Assembly (NCBI GenBank): GCA_000403275.2
Contig: KE159598.1
Coordinates: forward strand, 1,129,540 to 1,193,539
Direction of reading: 5' to 3'
Source of the DNA: Lachnospiraceae bacterium 28-4
GTDB taxonomy: Bacteria; Bacillota; Clostridia; Lachnospirales; Lachnospiraceae
Length of the DNA: 64,000 nucleotides
Shown here: positions 61,911-64,000 of the stretch, piece after piece
Position numbering within the stretch: position 1 is the stretch's first letter
Layout of the letters: every line of letters starts with the position of its first letter
Position numbers and translations under genes: made by a program
Notes under the pieces: generated by a model
What the model was told of the DNA's origin: nothing
What the model saw: only the letters and a program-made list of their open reading frames with translations
Database searches by the model: none

Positions 61911-62677
61911 TCCTCTACCTCCATAAAATTCCGAATAAAAGAATGCCTGTGTATCGCGGTGGACCCGTATTTTCTCAGCGCTTCCAGATGCACCGCAGCC
62001 CCATACCCCTTATTGGATGCGAAACCATAACCGGGGAAAATTTGGTCATATTGTACCATGAGCCTGTCTCTGGTCACTTTGGCGATAATGCTCGCCGCAG
62101 CGATAGATATGCTTTTAGCATCTCCTTTGATAATCGGTATCTGCTGAAAAGGCACCCCCGGAATCGTCACCGCATCGTTCAAGAGCAAATCCGGCCGTAC
62201 CGGAAGCATTCCGATAGCCTGGCGCATCGCTTCATAGGTCGCCTGCAGGATATTAATTTCATCGATCCTTTGGGGCGATGCATACCCGATACCTGTCGCC
62301 ACCGCTTTTTCCATAATAATATCGTATAACTCTTCTCTTTTTTTTTCGGATAATTGCTTGGAATCATTAAGATATAAAATATCACAATTCGTCGGAAGAA
62401 TAACGGCTCCGGCAACCACCGGCCCCGCAAGCGGCCCCCTCCCTACCTCGTCGATGCCGCAAATATACGAATATTCCTTATATGCATATTCGTATTCCTT
62501 CATTTTTTCCGTCCGTTCTATTTCTTTTTCCAGATTGGTTAATTTCTTTTCCGCATTTTTGATCAATGTCCGCACGCCGCTTCTTTGATCTGAAGAATAT
62601 GTTTTTATAAGTTCAGGCAGCTTTTCGATATTGGCTGCCTGAAAAATCGCTTTTATTTCATTTATCTTCTGTTCCAT
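61907..62677 (-). CDS. rnhB: Ribonuclease HII
   Basis: The 256-residue protein has an N-terminal extension of about 70 residues, then ICGIDEVGRGPLAGPVVAGA with the catalytic DE pair, YLNDSKQLSEKKREELYDII and SIAAASIIAKVTRDRLMVQY with the later acidic residues. It removes ribonucleotides from DNA and RNA-DNA hybrids. It lies between lepB and the FliK-like gene and overlaps the latter by 4 bp. Confidence 0.95.
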   Translation of the reverse strand: MEQKINEIKAIFQAANIEKLPELIKTYSSDQRSGVRTLIKNAEKKLTNLEKEIERTEKMKEYEYAYKEYSYICGIDEVGRGPLAGPVVAGAVILPTNCDILYLNDSKQLSEKKREELYDIIMEKAVATGIGYASPQRIDEINILQATYEAMRQAIGMLPVRPDLLLNDAVTIPGVPFQQIPIIKGDAKSISIAAASIIAKVTRDRLMVQYDQIFPGYGFASNKGYGAAVHLEALRKYGSTAIHRHSFIRNFMEVED

Positions 62678-62709
62678 ATTTTATCCATATCCCTTCCATT
62701 GCCCGGCTT

Positions 62710-63249
62710 TTATTGATGCTTTAAAATCCCGAATTTGTTTAACGGCCAGATGCGTATCCATGCCCTTCCGATAATATCGCTCCGGGCAATATTTCCAACG
62801 GTAGGATCCCTGCTGTCCTGGCTGTTGTTCCGGTTGTCGCCCATGACAAAATATTCGTCTTCTCCCAAAGTGACCGGCTCATAAGCGCGGCCGGCATCTT
62901 TTATGATTTCTTTGCCGTAGCTTTCTGTCAGCAATTCATCGTCGATAAAAATATTTCCTTCCTCATCGATAAAAATGGTTTCGCCGGGCAGACCGATGAT
63001 TCTTTTGATATAATAAGTATCCTTTTCGTATTGGAAAGGAAATACAACAATGTCAAACCGTTTTGGCTCCCGGAAACGGTAAGTCAGCTTATCTACAATC
63101 AAATTGTCATTTTCACTGAGAGTAGTCTCCATCGACCCTCCGATTACCTGTGTTCTCTGCCCTACAAAATGAATGACAATATAAGTCAGGCAAAGTACAA
63201 TAAGAAGATATAGACTTGTACTTAATATTTCTTTCAATACCTTTTTCAT
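62710..63249 (-). CDS. lepB: Signal peptidase I
   Basis: The 179-residue protein has one N-terminal membrane helix (EILSTSLYLLIVLCLTYIVI) and the catalytic serine in IGGSMETTLSENDNLIVDK; the catalytic lysine is in YYIKRIIGLPGETI, followed by DEYFVMGDNRNNSQDSR. It cleaves signal peptides from exported proteins at the outer membrane face. AGGAG precedes the ATG. It sits between rbgA and rnhB in one operon, as in many Firmicutes. Confidence 0.95.
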   Translation of the reverse strand: MKKVLKEILSTSLYLLIVLCLTYIVIHFVGQRTQVIGGSMETTLSENDNLIVDKLTYRFREPKRFDIVVFPFQYEKDTYYIKRIIGLPGETIFIDEEGNIFIDDELLTESYGKEIIKDAGRAYEPVTLGEDEYFVMGDNRNNSQDSRDPTVGNIARSDIIGRAWIRIWPLNKFGILKHQ

Positions 63250-63261
63250 ATTATTCAGCTC

Positions 63262-64000
63262 CTATGAATTTGACTGCACTTCATTCGGAAATTCCAACGT
63301 AATACGTCCCAGCCTTCCATGCCTGAAATCATCCAGAACAATAGCAGCGGCTCTTGATATATCCGGTTCTTCCCCTTTTAAATAGCAGCGTCTGTTGATA
63401 CATATTTCTTTTAATATTTCAAAAGTGTTCTCCGTTTTCCTATCGGTTTCGTAACGCTCCATCAGCGACCCCGGATAATTTTTTTCCAAAAAGCTTATGA
63501 GTTCCAGCGCCAGTTCATCGATATTCAATATTTCATCATTCATGGATCCGATCAACGCCAGCCGCATTCCTACCGCCTGTTCTTCGAATTTCGGCCAAAG
63601 GATACCCGGAGTATCCAGAAGTTCCAGCCCCTTATTCAGCCGTATCCACTGTTTTCCCTTGGTTACTCCCGGTTTATTGCCCGTTTTCGCACACGCTTTT
63701 CCCGCAAAAGAATTAATAAAAGTAGATTTTCCCACATTGGGTATGCCCACTACCATAGCCCGTACCGGACGGTTGATGATTCCCCTCATTTTATTTCTTT
63801 CGATCTTCTCCTTGCATGCTTCCTGCACCGCTTTTTGGATGTTTTTCATTCCTGTCTTGCTTCTGGAGTCGATCTCCACCGCGTAAAATCCTTTTTCCTT
63901 AAAATAACTGCTCCATTTTTTATTATATTCCGCATCCGCCAGGTCAAATTTATTTAAAAGCAATATCCTCGACTTATTTTTAGCCAGTTCATCGATATCC
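63262..64000 (-). CDS. rbgA: Ribosome biogenesis GTPase YlqF/RbgA (5' end outside window)
   Basis: The visible C-terminal 246 codons run open to the right edge; the start is beyond 64000 and the first visible residues are DIDELAKNKSRILLLNKFDL. Circularly permuted GTPase order is seen: G4 NKFDLAD before G1 VVGIPNVGKSTFINSFAG, then KPGVTKGKQWIRL and LLDTPGILWPKFE (G3). RbgA acts late in 50S subunit assembly. It heads the rbgA-lepB-rnhB run, 12 bp upstream of lepB. Confidence 0.95.
   Translation of the reverse strand, partial: DIDELAKNKSRILLLNKFDLADAEYNKKWSSYFKEKGFYAVEIDSRSKTGMKNIQKAVQEACKEKIERNKMRGIINRPVRAMVVGIPNVGKSTFINSFAGKACAKTGNKPGVTKGKQWIRLNKGLELLDTPGILWPKFEEQAVGMRLALIGSMNDEILNIDELALELISFLEKNYPGSLMERYETDRKTENTFEILKEICINRRCYLKGEEPDISRAAAIVLDDFRHGRLGRITLEFPNEVQSNS

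Overview
The window looks like a chromosomal segment of a spore-forming, anaerobic, low-to-moderate GC member of the Clostridia, most likely Lachnospiraceae. The evidence is the class III (oxygen-sensitive) ribonucleotide reductase, an [FeFe]-hydrogenase, FeoAB ferrous iron uptake, and the sporulation genes cotJABC, spoIVA and a spoVAF/gerA-type germination protein. Nearly all chromosomal genes lie on the minus strand. No tRNA, rRNA or CRISPR array was seen.

Layout. 1-10.5 kb: a DUF5662 gene entering from the left edge, a GH13 glycogen-debranching-like protein that seems to have lost all three catalytic residues, DUF1292, then hydrogenase-gltX-UvrD helicase and the feoAB operon, which has a consensus promoter and a Fur-like box. 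10.7-15.7 kb: the cotJABC spore-coat operon, whose cotJC is split by a 3.9-kb element carrying a serine recombinase. The flanks share an 11-bp direct repeat, and exact excision would restore a 201-residue CotJC reading frame. 15.7-26.3 kb: a surface polysaccharide or teichoic-acid-like operon (LicD, cytidylyltransferase, SDR epimerase, CDP-glycerol-type transferase, pyruvyl-transferase-like, TylF-like, acyltransferase). Its last gene is cut by an IS630 copy at a TA dinucleotide. 26.3-29.5 kb: a TnpB-like protein lacking the RuvC catalytic residues, with a hairpin-rich downstream region, followed by a 1.47-kb A-rich, T-poor, apparently non-coding tract bounded by about 30-bp inverted repeats.

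29.5-53.9 kb is mostly housekeeping: degV, spoVAF-like, dut, nrdDG with a candidate NrdR-controlled promoter, an aminotransferase, a HAD hydrolase, a membrane MutS-like ATPase, an MBL protein, a purine salvage run (PNP, amidohydrolase, NCS2 permease), spoIVA with a sigma-E-type promoter, tyrS, a MoxR/VWA pair, gpsA-plsY-der and a DUF512 protein. 53.9-64 kb: a long-form PRPP synthetase on the plus strand, a sensor kinase/response regulator pair, and the run rbgA-lepB-rnhB-FliK-like-FlhB-like-yraN-pgeF, reminiscent of the Bacillus ylqF-rnhB-ylqG-ylqH neighbourhood.

Two families of intergenic repeats are visible. One (copies at 8.0 and 37.9 kb, a partial copy at 35.4 kb) has palindromic ends and internal stems with compensatory base changes, and sits at gene 3' ends. 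The other (36.6 and 39.8 kb) lies just upstream of start codons. The strongest leads are the cotJC intervening element, the A-rich inverted-repeat tract beside a nuclease-dead TnpB, and the covarying repeat family.
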